A stretch of DNA of 64,000 nucleotides from Methylophaga thalassica MP. Its GTDB lineage: Bacteria > Pseudomonadota > Gammaproteobacteria > Nitrosococcales > Methylophagaceae. The notes under the pieces were generated by a model. That model saw only the letters and a list, made by a program, of their open reading frames with translations, did no database searches and was not told where the DNA came from. Where the stretch lies: assembly GCF_000214595.1 (NCBI RefSeq), contig NZ_AFIG01000001.1, positions 1,096,382 to 1,160,381 on the forward strand, read 5' to 3'. The position numbers and the translations under genes were made by a program. Below, one piece after another: positions 55,581-64,000 of the stretch. Position 1 is the first letter of the stretch. Each line of letters starts with the position of its first letter.

Positions 55581-56060
55581 TTACCATCGGTATTTGTCGT
55601 ACATTTCGGGGTTTGCCCAGAACCGGCTATTCAGCCAATCACGTTTAGGCTGATAGTTTTCTATCGCATAACTAAAAATGCGCAAGCCTTCCTCTGTACC
55701 CGCAATATGTTTAAAGCCCATTGCCAGATAGTCGGTGAATTGCCAGTCGTTTTTAGCCGCCAGTTCAGTATGGCTGATGAGAATAACATGAGGCGCATAT
55801 TGATTCTTGATCATACCAAGCCAGGCTTGGGCTGCTGGTTTTTCGAGTGACTCCGTTAAGTGACTGATAACGGCCAGGTCTACTGGTTCAATATCATGCA
55901 GTTGCTGCTGTTTAAACGGTGTCGTCAGATGCTGCAATCTAGTATCATTATCGGTTTGCAGACAACTAGCTGCTGTCTCTCCGGCCGTTAAAATCGTTTT
56001 AGGATTGAACTGCCTGATGAGAGGGGTAAGCAAGCTGGATAGGGCGATAGAATCTGTCAT
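55581..56060 (-). CDS. DUF6231-like protein of unknown function
   Basis: About 159 residues from ATG 56060 and no signal peptide. The chain alternates strands and helices in Rossmann-like fashion: [38 protein letters not shown] and [13 protein letters not shown], then [12 protein letters not shown] and a C-terminal [20 protein letters not shown]. This fits a small group I recall as DUF6231, with unknown role. No ribosome site is visible, and its start codon overlaps that of ycgN on the other strand. It lies upstream of ppk1 on the same strand, 66 bases away, and may be co-transcribed. Confidence 0.6.
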   Translation of the reverse strand: MTDSIALSSLLTPLIRQFNPKTILTAGETAASCLQTDNDTRLQHLTTPFKQQQLHDIEPVDLAVISHLTESLEKPAAQAWLGMIKNQYAPHVILISHTELAAKNDWQFTDYLAMGFKHIAGTEEGLRIFSYAIENYQPKRDWLNSRFWANPEMYDKYRW

Positions 56061-56520
56061 GACTAAGCAGCATAAAACATCTACTGAATTCTGGAAACAC
56101 AAACGACTCAGTCAGATGACACACGATGAATGGGAAAGCCTGTGTGATGGCTGCGGGCGTTGCTGTCTTCACAAACTGGAAGATGAAGATGATGGACGCA
56201 TGTATTACACAAAAGCCGCATGCTCTTTATTAGATATCCATAGCTGTCGCTGCAAGGATTATGAGAATCGTCAAACCGTCATTCCGGACTGTATTCAATT
56301 AAGCATCGAAAATGCGCACTATTTTGACTGGTTGCCTGCAACCTGTGCTTATCGTTTACTAGCCGAAGGTGAAGATTTGCCTGAGTGGCATCCGCTGATT
56401 AGCGGTGATCCGGATAGTGTTCATCAAGCGGGTATTTCTGTGCGTGGTATTGCTCAACCGGAAGATGAAATAGAAGAGCTGACTGAAGCCATTATTTCGC
56501 TGAGCTATGAGGCCAATTAG
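56059..56520 (+). CDS. ycgN: YcgN family (UPF0260) cysteine-cluster protein
   Basis: 153 residues from ATG 56059, the same length as E. coli YcgN. The conserved Cys-rich part reads [20 protein letters not shown], then [20 protein letters not shown], and later IPDCIQL and [20 protein letters not shown]. The cysteines suggest a metal or iron-sulfur site (the YkgJ/zinc- or iron-chelating type), but function is unknown. The start overlaps the DUF6231-like start codon. The gene leads a forward run. Confidence 0.94.
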   Translation: MTKQHKTSTEFWKHKRLSQMTHDEWESLCDGCGRCCLHKLEDEDDGRMYYTKAACSLLDIHSCRCKDYENRQTVIPDCIQLSIENAHYFDWLPATCAYRLLAEGEDLPEWHPLISGDPDSVHQAGISVRGIAQPEDEIEELTEAIISLSYEAN

Positions 56521-56524
56521 TTAA

Positions 56525-56953
56525 ATGACACCACAAGAGAGCCGAGAGTTTACTGCCCGATTAGAACAAGCCGCTATATTGCTGCTTGAGATGGAAATTT
56601 ACCGTAAACCTGATGATTTGGCTCGTCGATTTGGCCTTCCTGTACCGGTTGTACGTTATTGGTGGCGGCAAACGGATCAAAAAACCCATCCGGTTGACCA
56701 GAGTCAACTGTCACCCCGCGAAGTGAAAGTGATACGCAAAGCCTCACAAACACTGGAAGGTTGGGAAAAAGTGAAACGCTACCGCCCTGAATGCGGCGCT
56801 CGTCTTACTGGGGGTAAGCGTTGTAAACGCTCAGTCGCTATCAGGCCACCCGAAGGCTGGGGCATCGGTGCATTGGCTGATCGTTGTCGTTTACATGGTG
56901 GCTTATCGAAACGACCAAGAAAAAAAGTGAAAGATGATGACGAGCTGTTGTAA
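56525..56953 (+). CDS. small protein with HTH-like N-terminus and Cys/HGG motif
   Basis: A 142-residue basic protein. The N-terminal half is helical with a possible HTH (LARRFGLPVPVVRYWW). The C-terminal half carries ECGARLTGGKRCKRSVAIRP and, later, DRCRLHGGLSKRPRKKV. The spacing C-G-A then K-R-C-K then R-C-R-L-H-G-G-L-S is the HGGxSTG-type motif known from phage-like and genomic island proteins; here STG is SKR. Three Cys and one His could bind a metal. It begins four bases after ycgN, on the same transcript. Function unknown; nucleic-acid binding is plausible from charge. Confidence 0.65.
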   Translation: MTPQESREFTARLEQAAILLLEMEIYRKPDDLARRFGLPVPVVRYWWRQTDQKTHPVDQSQLSPREVKVIRKASQTLEGWEKVKRYRPECGARLTGGKRCKRSVAIRPPEGWGIGALADRCRLHGGLSKRPRKKVKDDDELL

Positions 56954-56996
56954 TCTAACCTTTAATAAACAAGCCTGAGCCATTGCCTGATAATTG

Positions 56997-57452
56997 ATGA
57001 TAGATAATACGGACGTTCTTAAAGAAATTTACACACTGTCTCAAGCTGGCAAGACAGGAACGGTCTTTATCACAACAACAGAAAACCGAGCCTGTCATAT
57101 TCTGCTGGAAAATGGCCGGGTCGTCGCTTTATCACACGGATCTCTGCGTGGCGAACAAGTATTAAAACACTGGTTTAATTTGGATATTGAGCGGTATTCT
57201 TTTAAAACTAATCTCAAAATGCCATTAGCCGGACGCAGCTTTCTTGATGATGACACCGACATATTTCAGTTTTTAAATGTGTCATTTGAAGAGCGCAGCA
57301 GCGAGGCTGCTAAACCCCTATCAGCAAGTAAAAAACGCATTTACCGTGGTGTTGAAATTGAGGAGACTGAAACCTCAACTGAGTCAAATAAGCCACGTGA
57401 AAAAGTGAAAAAGCCATTACGAATCTACCGTGGCCAAATTTTAGAAGATTAA
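56997..57452 (+). CDS. DUF4388/PATAN-like protein with repeated RIYRG tail
   Basis: About 151 residues. The first 90 resemble a DUF4388 (PATAN-type) domain: VLKEIYTLSQAGKTGTVFIT, ACHILLENGRVVALSHGSLR and GEQVLKHWFNLDIERYSF. Such domains are found in signalling proteins tied to type IV pili and polysaccharide secretion. The tail contains a short element twice: KKRIYRGVEIEE and KPLRIYRGQILED, about 35 residues apart, separated by acidic linker. The start ATG 56997 lacks a strong ribosome site. Role unknown; the nearby c-di-GMP genes are at least 13 kb away. Confidence 0.6.
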   Translation: MIDNTDVLKEIYTLSQAGKTGTVFITTTENRACHILLENGRVVALSHGSLRGEQVLKHWFNLDIERYSFKTNLKMPLAGRSFLDDDTDIFQFLNVSFEERSSEAAKPLSASKKRIYRGVEIEETETSTESNKPREKVKKPLRIYRGQILED

Positions 57453-57515
57453 CATCAGTAACAAGCCAACTTGAAAATCGGTATCATAAGCCGACTTTAA
57501 CCTCTTCCAAATAAT

Positions 57516-58820
57516 ATGACGCTGACTATGAAATATACTCCAAGTGATTTTAATCCCGGTTTGTGTGATTTTCTTGATGCCTCACCAACACCGTATCATG
57601 CGGTTGCATCCATGCAGACATTACTGGAAGACAATGGTTTTATTCAGCTTCATGAAGCTGACAGCTGGGGACAGTTAGACGCTGGTCAGTATTTTGTTAT
57701 TCGTCAGGCATCTATCATTGCGTTTACGCTAAACGGACAAGAATTAGTAAGTAGTGGCATACGCATGGTCGGTGCACATACTGATAGCCCTTGCCTGAAA
57801 GTGAAACCCAAACCGGAAAAGGTGAAACAGACCTTATTGCAACTTGGTGTTGAAGTCTACGGTGGTGCTTTATTAAATCCGTGGTTTGATCGTGATTTAT
57901 CACTGGCTGGCAGAGTGAGTTATGAGAATGCTCAAGGGCAGATTGAACAGGTCATTATTGATTTTAAAGAGGCTATTGCAACGATCCCAAGCTTAGCGAT
58001 TCACCTGGATCGTGAAGTGAATCAGAACCGTAATATTAATCCGCAATTGCATTTACCACCGATTCTGGCTCAAGTCGATGATGGCGATAGCCTGGATTTC
58101 CGCGCTTTATTGGAACAACAATGTCGGCAACAGTATCCAGATATCAATATTGGCCGGGTGCTGGACTATGAAATGTGTTTTTATGACACCCAAAAAGCCG
58201 CAGTGATTGGTTTATCTGCTGATTTTATTAGTAGTGCCAGATTGGATAATTTGCTGAGCTGTTATATCGGTTTGCAGGCCTTACTGGCTGCCGATAAAAC
58301 ACGACCTGCCTTACTGGTGTGCAATGACCATGAAGAAGTGGGCAGTCAATCTGTTTCCGGTGCGCAAGGCACATTTTTGCAGTCAGTACTGCAACGTCTG
58401 GCCATCAACAATGAAGCCTATCAGCGCATGGTGGAACAATCAATGATGATATCGGCTGACAATGCCCATGCGATACATCCGAATTACGCTGACAGACATG
58501 ATGCTGAACATGGTCCCTTATTAAACAAAGGACCGGTCATTAAGACCAATGCTAATCAGCGTTATGCCACCAGCAGTCAAACCAGCGCCATATTCAGGCA
58601 ATTATGCCAGCAGCATAATGTGCCAGTGCAGGATTTTGTGGTCAGAACAGATATGGCCTGTGGCAGCACGATTGGCCCCATTACTTCTTCACATATCGGC
58701 GTTAAAACAATCGATATTGGCTTGCCCACATTTGCCATGCATTCGATACGCGAACTAGCAGGTAGTCAGGATGCGGTGATGCTCTGTAAAGTGCTGACCG
58801 CCTACTTTAATCAAAAATAA
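57516..58820 (+). CDS. apeB: M18 family aminopeptidase
   Basis: A 434-residue zinc aminopeptidase of the M18 (aspartyl aminopeptidase-like) family. Metal and catalytic motifs: [76 protein letters not shown] and FAMHSIREL. It removes N-terminal amino acids from peptides as a dodecameric cytoplasmic enzyme. Start ATG 57516, or ATG 57528 four codons later; neither has a strong ribosome site. It is in the forward run after the PATAN-like gene. Confidence 0.95.
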   Translation: MTLTMKYTPSDFNPGLCDFLDASPTPYHAVASMQTLLEDNGFIQLHEADSWGQLDAGQYFVIRQASIIAFTLNGQELVSSGIRMVGAHTDSPCLKVKPKPEKVKQTLLQLGVEVYGGALLNPWFDRDLSLAGRVSYENAQGQIEQVIIDFKEAIATIPSLAIHLDREVNQNRNINPQLHLPPILAQVDDGDSLDFRALLEQQCRQQYPDINIGRVLDYEMCFYDTQKAAVIGLSADFISSARLDNLLSCYIGLQALLAADKTRPALLVCNDHEEVGSQSVSGAQGTFLQSVLQRLAINNEAYQRMVEQSMMISADNAHAIHPNYADRHDAEHGPLLNKGPVIKTNANQRYATSSQTSAIFRQLCQQHNVPVQDFVVRTDMACGSTIGPITSSHIGVKTIDIGLPTFAMHSIRELAGSQDAVMLCKVLTAYFNQK

Positions 58821-58838
58821 TCTAGGAGTTTTTATTCT

Positions 58839-59123
58839 ATGGCTGAAACAGTAGACGAATTAACCGTTGAATATCATGAAGGCGAGACCATGACGGTTAA
58901 AGAGTTAGATAAAGTCATCTTAACCAAAGGTGCGTGGGCAACGGTAATGTTCCGTTATCAGGATTTAGATCGCAAAACAGGCGAATTTGGCCCAGATAAA
59001 TACACCATTCGTCGATACCAGAAGCGTAATGGTGAGTACAGCCAACGCTCGAAATTTAATATTTCCAGCCGTGATCAAGCATCGCAGATTATCAACGCAT
59101 TAACTAAATGGACCGATGAATAA
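58839..59123 (+). CDS. conserved small protein, unknown function
   Basis: A 94-residue hydrophilic protein. Its core ELDKVILTKGAWATVMFRYQ, DKYTIRRYQKRNGEYSQRSK and FNISSRDQASQIINAL is a pattern I recognise from uncharacterised proteins in many gammaproteobacteria. The fold looks like four strands and a helix, somewhat like PC4/p15-type single-stranded DNA binders, but that is speculative. TAGGAG precedes the ATG. The last eight bases overlap the DUF445 gene, so the two are coupled. Confidence 0.8.
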   Translation: MAETVDELTVEYHEGETMTVKELDKVILTKGAWATVMFRYQDLDRKTGEFGPDKYTIRRYQKRNGEYSQRSKFNISSRDQASQIINALTKWTDE

Positions 59124-59838
59124 GAGTTTAATTACCCATCTGGTGGCTGCCACCTTTGTTGCCACCGGTTTATTTGTTGATTCTCAAGCCTCAAAGGCCA
59201 TTCTGGCCACAGGTTTGTTTGCTTTGGCTGGCAGTCTGACTAACTGGATTGCCATTCATATGCTGTTTGAGAAAGTCCCAGGACTATATGGTTCTGGCGT
59301 GATTGTTGAACGCTTTGAAGAGTTTAAAGCGGGCATCCATAAGCTGGTGATGCAGCAATTTTTCAGTAAAGACAATGTCGATCGGTTTCTGGCTGAATTA
59401 GTGGCAGATAATGCTCAACATCCGCTGGATTTCTCCGATGTGATTGAAAATACTGACTTAGCGCCCGTCTACGATAGCCTTGTCGCTACAATTATGGAGT
59501 CGTCTTTTGGCAGTATGTTATCGATGTTTGGTGGCAAGTCTGCTTTAGAGCCGCTGCGTGAGCCTTTTATTAAAAAGATGACACGCTCGCTGGATGATAT
59601 TGCCCATAGCGATTCATTTCAGCAAAGCGTCCGGTCTAAGTTAAACAGCCACAACGTCTTTGATGATATTCATCTGCAAATTGAACATATTGTGGAATCA
59701 CGACTGGAAGAACTGACACCACAAATGGTGAAAAACATAGTTCAGGACATGATTCGTACCCATTTAGGCTGGTTAGTTGTCTGGGGTGGGGTCTTTGGTG
59801 GTTTGATTGGTTTTATTACCAGCTTCTTACCACTATAG
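59116..59838 (+). CDS. DUF445 membrane protein
   Basis: A 240-residue protein with a membrane helix at each end (VAATFVATGLFVDSQASKAI and GLFALAGSLTNWIAIHMLF at the start; GGVFGGLIGFITSFLPL at the end) and a helical middle. GALAGxxTNWxAIxMLFxxxP and a C-terminal VxxWGxxxGxxIG are the DUF445 (YheB-like) pattern. The middle would face one compartment as a helical bundle. Function unknown. It overlaps the upstream small gene and its stop is directly followed by the methyltransferase ATG. Confidence 0.87.
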   Translation: MNKSLITHLVAATFVATGLFVDSQASKAILATGLFALAGSLTNWIAIHMLFEKVPGLYGSGVIVERFEEFKAGIHKLVMQQFFSKDNVDRFLAELVADNAQHPLDFSDVIENTDLAPVYDSLVATIMESSFGSMLSMFGGKSALEPLREPFIKKMTRSLDDIAHSDSFQQSVRSKLNSHNVFDDIHLQIEHIVESRLEELTPQMVKNIVQDMIRTHLGWLVVWGGVFGGLIGFITSFLPL

Positions 59839-60483
59839 ATGAGTGTTATTTGTCCGCTGTGCCAGCATCAGGCCAGTGTGTTTTATCAGTTCAAAAAACG
59901 TTTATATCATCAATGTCAGTTTTGTTATGGCATTTTCATGGATCCGGCTTTATGGCCGGATCGTGAAGCAGAACAACGGCGTTATCTGGAACATTTGAAT
60001 GATGTGGAAGATAGCCGCTTTCAGCGATTTGTTGCCCCGATTACCGAGCTTGTTCAGCAATTGTTTCAACCTCACCAACTGGGGTTGGATTTCGGTGCCG
60101 GTCATGCCCCGGTCATTACTCATGTACTGCAGCAATCGGGTTTTGCTATTGCCGCGTATGACCCTTTATTTTTTAATGATAATGCACTTTTAGAGCAGCG
60201 ATATGACTATATTTGCAGTTGTGAAGTCATTGAACATTTTCATCATCCTGCACAAAGCTTTTCTCAGTTAAGAAATCTGTTGAAGCCTGGTGGTCGACTG
60301 TTTTGTATGACAGAAATCTACCATGAAGGTATCGATTTTCATCGCTGGAATTATAAAAACGATCCGACACATGTCTTCATGTATCACCGTAACACTATCA
60401 GCTATATTGCTGATAAATATGGTTTTAAACAAGCAGGTATTGAAGGTCGTTTAATTCAATTCCAGGCTAATAGCTCGCTATAA
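59839..60483 (+). CDS. class I SAM methyltransferase with N-terminal zinc ribbon
   Basis: A 214-residue protein. The first 35 residues carry a four-Cys ribbon (CPLCQHQASVFYQFKKRLYH, then CQFCYGIFMD). The methyltransferase core follows with LGLDFGAGHAPVITHVL (SAM-binding motif I), AAYDPLF and YICSCEVIEHFHHPAQSF, and LKPGGRLFCMTEIY. This is the Methyltransf_11/23 type acting on a small molecule or a modified base; the target is unknown. It begins directly after the DUF445 stop and ends 17 bases inside the convergent yigZ gene. Confidence 0.88.
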   Translation: MSVICPLCQHQASVFYQFKKRLYHQCQFCYGIFMDPALWPDREAEQRRYLEHLNDVEDSRFQRFVAPITELVQQLFQPHQLGLDFGAGHAPVITHVLQQSGFAIAAYDPLFFNDNALLEQRYDYICSCEVIEHFHHPAQSFSQLRNLLKPGGRLFCMTEIYHEGIDFHRWNYKNDPTHVFMYHRNTISYIADKYGFKQAGIEGRLIQFQANSSL

Positions 60484-61051
60484 ATTGTTGGCGGATAGCC
60501 TGCTGATGTTTGGCGGGTAACACCAGGGTGACGACGACTTTATCAGTAAAATTCTGCTCAATGATTTCCCCGCGTAGCTGTTTGAGTTGATATTCCAGCA
60601 ACTGAAGCTGTGCGTAATCAATCTCTAATGTCATTTGTGCCATTTCTACCCATTTAACAATATTTGCTTCGGCAATCGCTTGTTTTGCGGCTGCACCATA
60701 AGCTCGGGTAAGACCGCCGGTACCGAGTTTGATACCACCAAAATAACGGATCACACCAATCACGGTATTAATCAGATCCTGTCCTTCTAACGGCGCCAGT
60801 ATCGGACGGCCTGCGGTGCCGGACGGTTCCCCCGCATCATGGAACCGTTCGGTCAAAAAACCTTCTGGTTGGCGAATACGCCAGGCAAAAGCGAGATGAT
60901 TTGCTTGAGGATGTTGTCGGGCTAGCTGACCTAATTTACGAAGAGCGTCATCTTCACTCTGGCAGGGCATGATAACGCCAATAAATCGTGATTTTTTTAT
61001 TTCATATTCCACTTCAGTCGTGGTTTCTACAGTGTAAAATTCTGTGGCCAT
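60467..61051 (-). CDS. yigZ: YigZ/IMPACT family protein
   Basis: About 194 residues from ATG 61051; E. coli YigZ has 204. The N-terminal IMPACT domain has EYEIKKSRFIGVIMPCQSED, HLAFAWRI, DAGEPSGTAGRPIL and VIGVIRYFGGIKLGTGGLTR, with AYGAAAKQAI after it. The C-terminal half is a ferredoxin-like fold similar to elongation factor domain IV. Bacterial members have no firmly proven function; eukaryotic IMPACT acts in translation control. The longer frame from 61093 adds an unlikely N-terminus. Convergent with the methyltransferase gene. Confidence 0.93.
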   Translation of the reverse strand: MATEFYTVETTTEVEYEIKKSRFIGVIMPCQSEDDALRKLGQLARQHPQANHLAFAWRIRQPEGFLTERFHDAGEPSGTAGRPILAPLEGQDLINTVIGVIRYFGGIKLGTGGLTRAYGAAAKQAIAEANIVKWVEMAQMTLEIDYAQLQLLEYQLKQLRGEIIEQNFTDKVVVTLVLPAKHQQAIRQQFIASY

Positions 61052-61258
61052 GAACACTCGGCTATAGGAAAAAATAAGCCAACAATTTACCATACTGTGC
61101 CTAACAACATTTTTGTCGCGGCTATAAGGCGACTTGCTGAGCTTAGTGTATGGCTCAGCGTCAGTCTGATTGGATAGGATGATTTGATTCTATCGTCGCA
61201 TAACAGCTTACCGGCAAGGTGTTGAATAAAAAATTATGAAATTACGGAGCAAACCACA

Positions 61259-64000
61259 TTGTCAGATAGTGCATTTATCGTAGGCCAGCGCTGGGTCAGT
61301 AACAGTGAAGCAGAGCTGGGTCTGGGTATTATTCAGGAAAGCAGCGGACGTCGTATTGAAGTATTTTTTCCTGCCGCAGCAGAAAGTCGTTTTTATGCTG
61401 CCGATAATGCGCCATTGAGTCGGGTTATCTATTCTGAAGGTGACAAGGTCAGCACCCGTGAAGACGTGAGTTTTGTGATTAGTGCCGTGCAGCCCTTTAA
61501 TGGCTGTTATATCTATCAAGGTGATACAGATGCCGGTGAGCCGATCAGTATCCACGAAATGGATCTGGATAGCCGTGTGCACTTTAATCAACCGCAGGAC
61601 CGCTTTTTTGCTGGCCAGGTCGATAAAAACAGTCAGTTTGAATTACGTGCCAAAACACTCAATTATCAACATGAACTGGTGAAGTCACCTGTATATGGAT
61701 TATTAGGTGGACGAGTTCAGCTTTTACCTCATCAACTCTATATTGCTCAACAAGTGGCACAGCGTTTCGCGCCGAGGGTGCTATTAGCCGATGAAGTGGG
61801 CTTAGGTAAAACCATCGAAGCGGGTTTGATTCTGCATAAACAAGTGTTATCGGGTCAGGTCAGACGCGCGCTTATTGTGGTGCCTGATGCCTTATTACAT
61901 CAATGGCTGGTTGAAATGCTACGCCGCTTTAATCTCACATTCACATTGATTGACCATGAGCGCCATGAAGCACTGCAAGAGCTGGATGAAGGTAATCCTT
62001 TTGACAGTGCACAATTTGTTCTGTGTGGTTTGAACGATTTATTAGCCAATCCGCAAATGCAAGTGGATATGCTGGCAGCCCAGTGGGATATGCTAATTGT
62101 TGATGAAGCCCATCATCTGGAGTGGTCACCTGACCAGTCAAGCGAAGGTTATCAACTGATAGAAACGCTGGCTGCACAAATTCCTGCTTTATTGTTATTA
62201 ACTGCGACGCCGGAGCAATTAGGCATCGAAAGCCATTTTGCGCGTCTGCGTTTATTAGACTCAGACAAGTTCTTTGATTTTGATGACTTCGTGAAGCAAG
62301 AAGCCGCTTATCAACCTGTCAGCGAATTAATTGAACAGCTTGATGCGGCTGAAACCTGGGCACAATTATCAGCAGCACAACAGTCGCAGCTTAAGGACTA
62401 CATTGATGAGCTGTTATTTGAACAATTAAGCTCAGAAGACCAGTTTACAGTCGCTAAAGTGGATGTGATTCAACAATTGCTCGACAGACACGGTACTGGT
62501 CGGGTGTTGTATCGCAATACGCGTGATGTAGTGAAAGGTTTCCCCAATCGTATTCTTCATCAGTATGAATTGTCACTTCCGCAAGCGTTGGTCGGTGAAG
62601 ATGTCAGCCATATTATTCTGCCAGAGCAGCATTTTACTGAGGCTGACTGGTTAAAAAATGATAGCCGTGTGAGCTGGCTGGTCGATTTCTTAAAAGCGCA
62701 CCGTGATGACAAAATTTTGATTATCTGTGCTCAAGCCGACACAGCTCAGCAGCTTGAAAACTACCTGAATATTAATCAAGGCATCCGTTCAGCGGTATTC
62801 CACGAAGGTTTAAGCCTGGTGAACCGTGACCGGGCGGCGGCCTATTTTGCTGATGACGAAGAAGGGGCACAATGCCTTGTTTGTTCTGAAATTGGCAGTG
62901 AAGGGCGCAACTTCCAGTTCTCGCATCATCTGGTGTTATTTGATTTACCGGTAAATCCGGACTTGCTGGAGCAGCGGATCGGCCGTTTAGACCGTATCGG
63001 TCAGCATCATGATGTGCATATTCATGTGCCTTATTATGCGGGTACAGCTCAGTCTGTGTTATTGCATTGGTATCACGACGGTATGAATGCGTTTGAACAG
63101 GTTTTGGCGGCGGGGCAACGTATTGCCGGAGAAACCAAACAACAGTTGCAAGCCGCAATGGCAGAACCTGGAAACAACAAAGCATTAGACAGTTTAATAA
63201 AACAAACACAAAAAGTGACTGAGCAAACCCTGGCTGAATTACAGTCGGGTCGTCACCGTTTATTGGAACGCCATTCTTATAATGAATCCCATGCCGAATA
63301 TGTGGTCGGCGAAGTCGAGTCGCTGTCACGTTCACTTGAACTGGCGGGATTTATGGATGATGTGTTTGATGCCTTTGGTGTGGATCAGCAGCCGCATAGT
63401 ACCGACAGCATTATTATCGAGCCTGGCACTCACATGCAGACCCAGTTTCCAGAGCTGCCAGATGAAGGCTTAACGGCTACTTATCAGCGTCATAAAGCCT
63501 TAGGGCGTGAAGATATGACATTCCTGACCTGGGAACATCCTATGGTGCTGGGCGCCATTGATATGGTGTTAAATAGTGAGCTTGGTAATAGCGCTTTCTG
63601 CACACTGGCAACAGATGAGATGAAAGCTGGCAGCCTGTTACTTGAAGCGATATTTGTTATGCGAACCGTGTCTGAACGTGATTTACAGATTCAGCGTTTT
63701 ATTTCTGAAAGCCATATCAGACTGGTGGTTGATGAGCGTGGCAGACAATATCAAACCCTGTTTGAAGAGCAGGATTTTAATAAAATGGCTGGGCGTATTC
63801 CGCGCGCCACCGCACAAGAACTGATTCGTCATGCCCGAAGTCCCGTGGAAAACTTGCTGGAGCAAGCCAAAAAAGCGGTTGTTGATATGGAAAAAACGCT
63901 TAAACAAGAAGCGCTGGACAATATGAACAATGAATTGGAGCAAGAGTATCAACGGCTCAGCGCACTAGCGAAGGTCAATCCAAATATCCGACCACAAGAA
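61259..64000 (+). CDS. rapA: RNA polymerase-associated helicase RapA (HepA), 3' truncated by window
   Basis: The frame opens with TTG at 61259 (GGAG nine bases upstream; protein start SDSAFIVGQRWVSNSEAELG) and stays open for 914 codons to the window edge. E. coli RapA has 968 residues, so about 50 are missing. Order: N-terminal Tudor-like domains, SWI2/SNF2 ATPase with ADEVGLGKTIEAG (about 173-185) and DEAHHLEW (about 282), helicase C with CSEIGSEGRNFQFSHHLVLF and DRIGQ, then the RapA C-terminal domain. It frees stalled RNA polymerase for recycling after transcription. Confidence 0.96.
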   Translation, partial: MSDSAFIVGQRWVSNSEAELGLGIIQESSGRRIEVFFPAAAESRFYAADNAPLSRVIYSEGDKVSTREDVSFVISAVQPFNGCYIYQGDTDAGEPISIHEMDLDSRVHFNQPQDRFFAGQVDKNSQFELRAKTLNYQHELVKSPVYGLLGGRVQLLPHQLYIAQQVAQRFAPRVLLADEVGLGKTIEAGLILHKQVLSGQVRRALIVVPDALLHQWLVEMLRRFNLTFTLIDHERHEALQELDEGNPFDSAQFVLCGLNDLLANPQMQVDMLAAQWDMLIVDEAHHLEWSPDQSSEGYQLIETLAAQIPALLLLTATPEQLGIESHFARLRLLDSDKFFDFDDFVKQEAAYQPVSELIEQLDAAETWAQLSAAQQSQLKDYIDELLFEQLSSEDQFTVAKVDVIQQLLDRHGTGRVLYRNTRDVVKGFPNRILHQYELSLPQALVGEDVSHIILPEQHFTEADWLKNDSRVSWLVDFLKAHRDDKILIICAQADTAQQLENYLNINQGIRSAVFHEGLSLVNRDRAAAYFADDEEGAQCLVCSEIGSEGRNFQFSHHLVLFDLPVNPDLLEQRIGRLDRIGQHHDVHIHVPYYAGTAQSVLLHWYHDGMNAFEQVLAAGQRIAGETKQQLQAAMAEPGNNKALDSLIKQTQKVTEQTLAELQSGRHRLLERHSYNESHAEYVVGEVESLSRSLELAGFMDDVFDAFGVDQQPHSTDSIIIEPGTHMQTQFPELPDEGLTATYQRHKALGREDMTFLTWEHPMVLGAIDMVLNSELGNSAFCTLATDEMKAGSLLLEAIFVMRTVSERDLQIQRFISESHIRLVVDERGRQYQTLFEEQDFNKMAGRIPRATAQELIRHARSPVENLLEQAKKAVVDMEKTLKQEALDNMNNELEQEYQRLSALAKVNPNIRPQE

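Noticed and set aside
61136-61159. Seven-base hairpin GCTGAGC/GCTCAGC before rapA
   Set aside because: No T run and no gene end nearby, so not convincing as terminator or operator.

Overview
The window is a dense, AT-leaning chromosomal segment from a gammaproteobacterium. Gene content (zipA-ligA, rlmKL, rapA, hrpA, darP, yhbY, queF, cysZ, rnk, ppk1) is core gammaproteobacterial. A small c-type cytochrome of the methanol-metabolism-related type (minus strand near 41 kb) points to a methylotroph such as Methylophaga or a relative; the genus is an inference. I see no tRNA, rRNA, CRISPR, insertion sequence or prophage. Both edges cut genes: an ABC-2 permease on the left and rapA on the right.

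Left part (1-10.3 kb): signalling and membrane proteins, including an EAL phosphodiesterase, an MscS-type channel, a voltage-sensor-like K+ channel with a C-terminal zinc ribbon, a membrane GGDEF cyclase, a lipase-like hydrolase, the nucleoside-diphosphate-kinase regulator Rnk, and a DUF2157-DUF4401-GDYXXLXY operon. Middle-left (10.3-25 kb): DAHP synthase behind a leader peptide very rich in Phe/Trp/Tyr and an intrinsic terminator (a candidate attenuator and the best find of the window), a TIGR03790-type exported protein, a second diguanylate cyclase, OsmC, a VOC protein, an OpgD-like periplasmic glucan protein beside a periplasmic helical-barrel protein, then GFA, permease, NUDIX, DUF2059, a frameshifted DUF3861 gene, and a divergent DMT exporter/LysR pair.

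Middle (25-41 kb): a CPA1 antiporter, a broken small membrane gene, a three-domain MFS-acyltransferase-acyl-ACP synthetase fusion for lysophospholipid recycling, HD phosphohydrolase, DUF3096, LysE exporter, a BFD-like 2Fe-2S protein, cysZ, queF, the five-gene run zipA-ligA-ybiB-yjbQ-darP, and a PhoPQ-like two-component system with a PepSY protein and the methanol-type cytochrome on the same strand. Right part (41-64 kb): a GGDEF-EAL protein, hrpA, DUF481, a pentapeptide protein, nitroreductase and yhbY; rlmKL; ppk1 with a ParA ATPase 7 bases downstream; ycgN and a DUF6231-type gene starting head to head on overlapping start codons; then a forward run to M18 aminopeptidase, DUF445 and a methyltransferase, followed by yigZ and rapA.

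Themes: four c-di-GMP enzymes lie within 44 kb, envelope maintenance genes are common, and RNA/ribosome functions cluster at the right. Starts were chosen from Shine-Dalgarno spacing and family lengths; several differ from the longest open frame.
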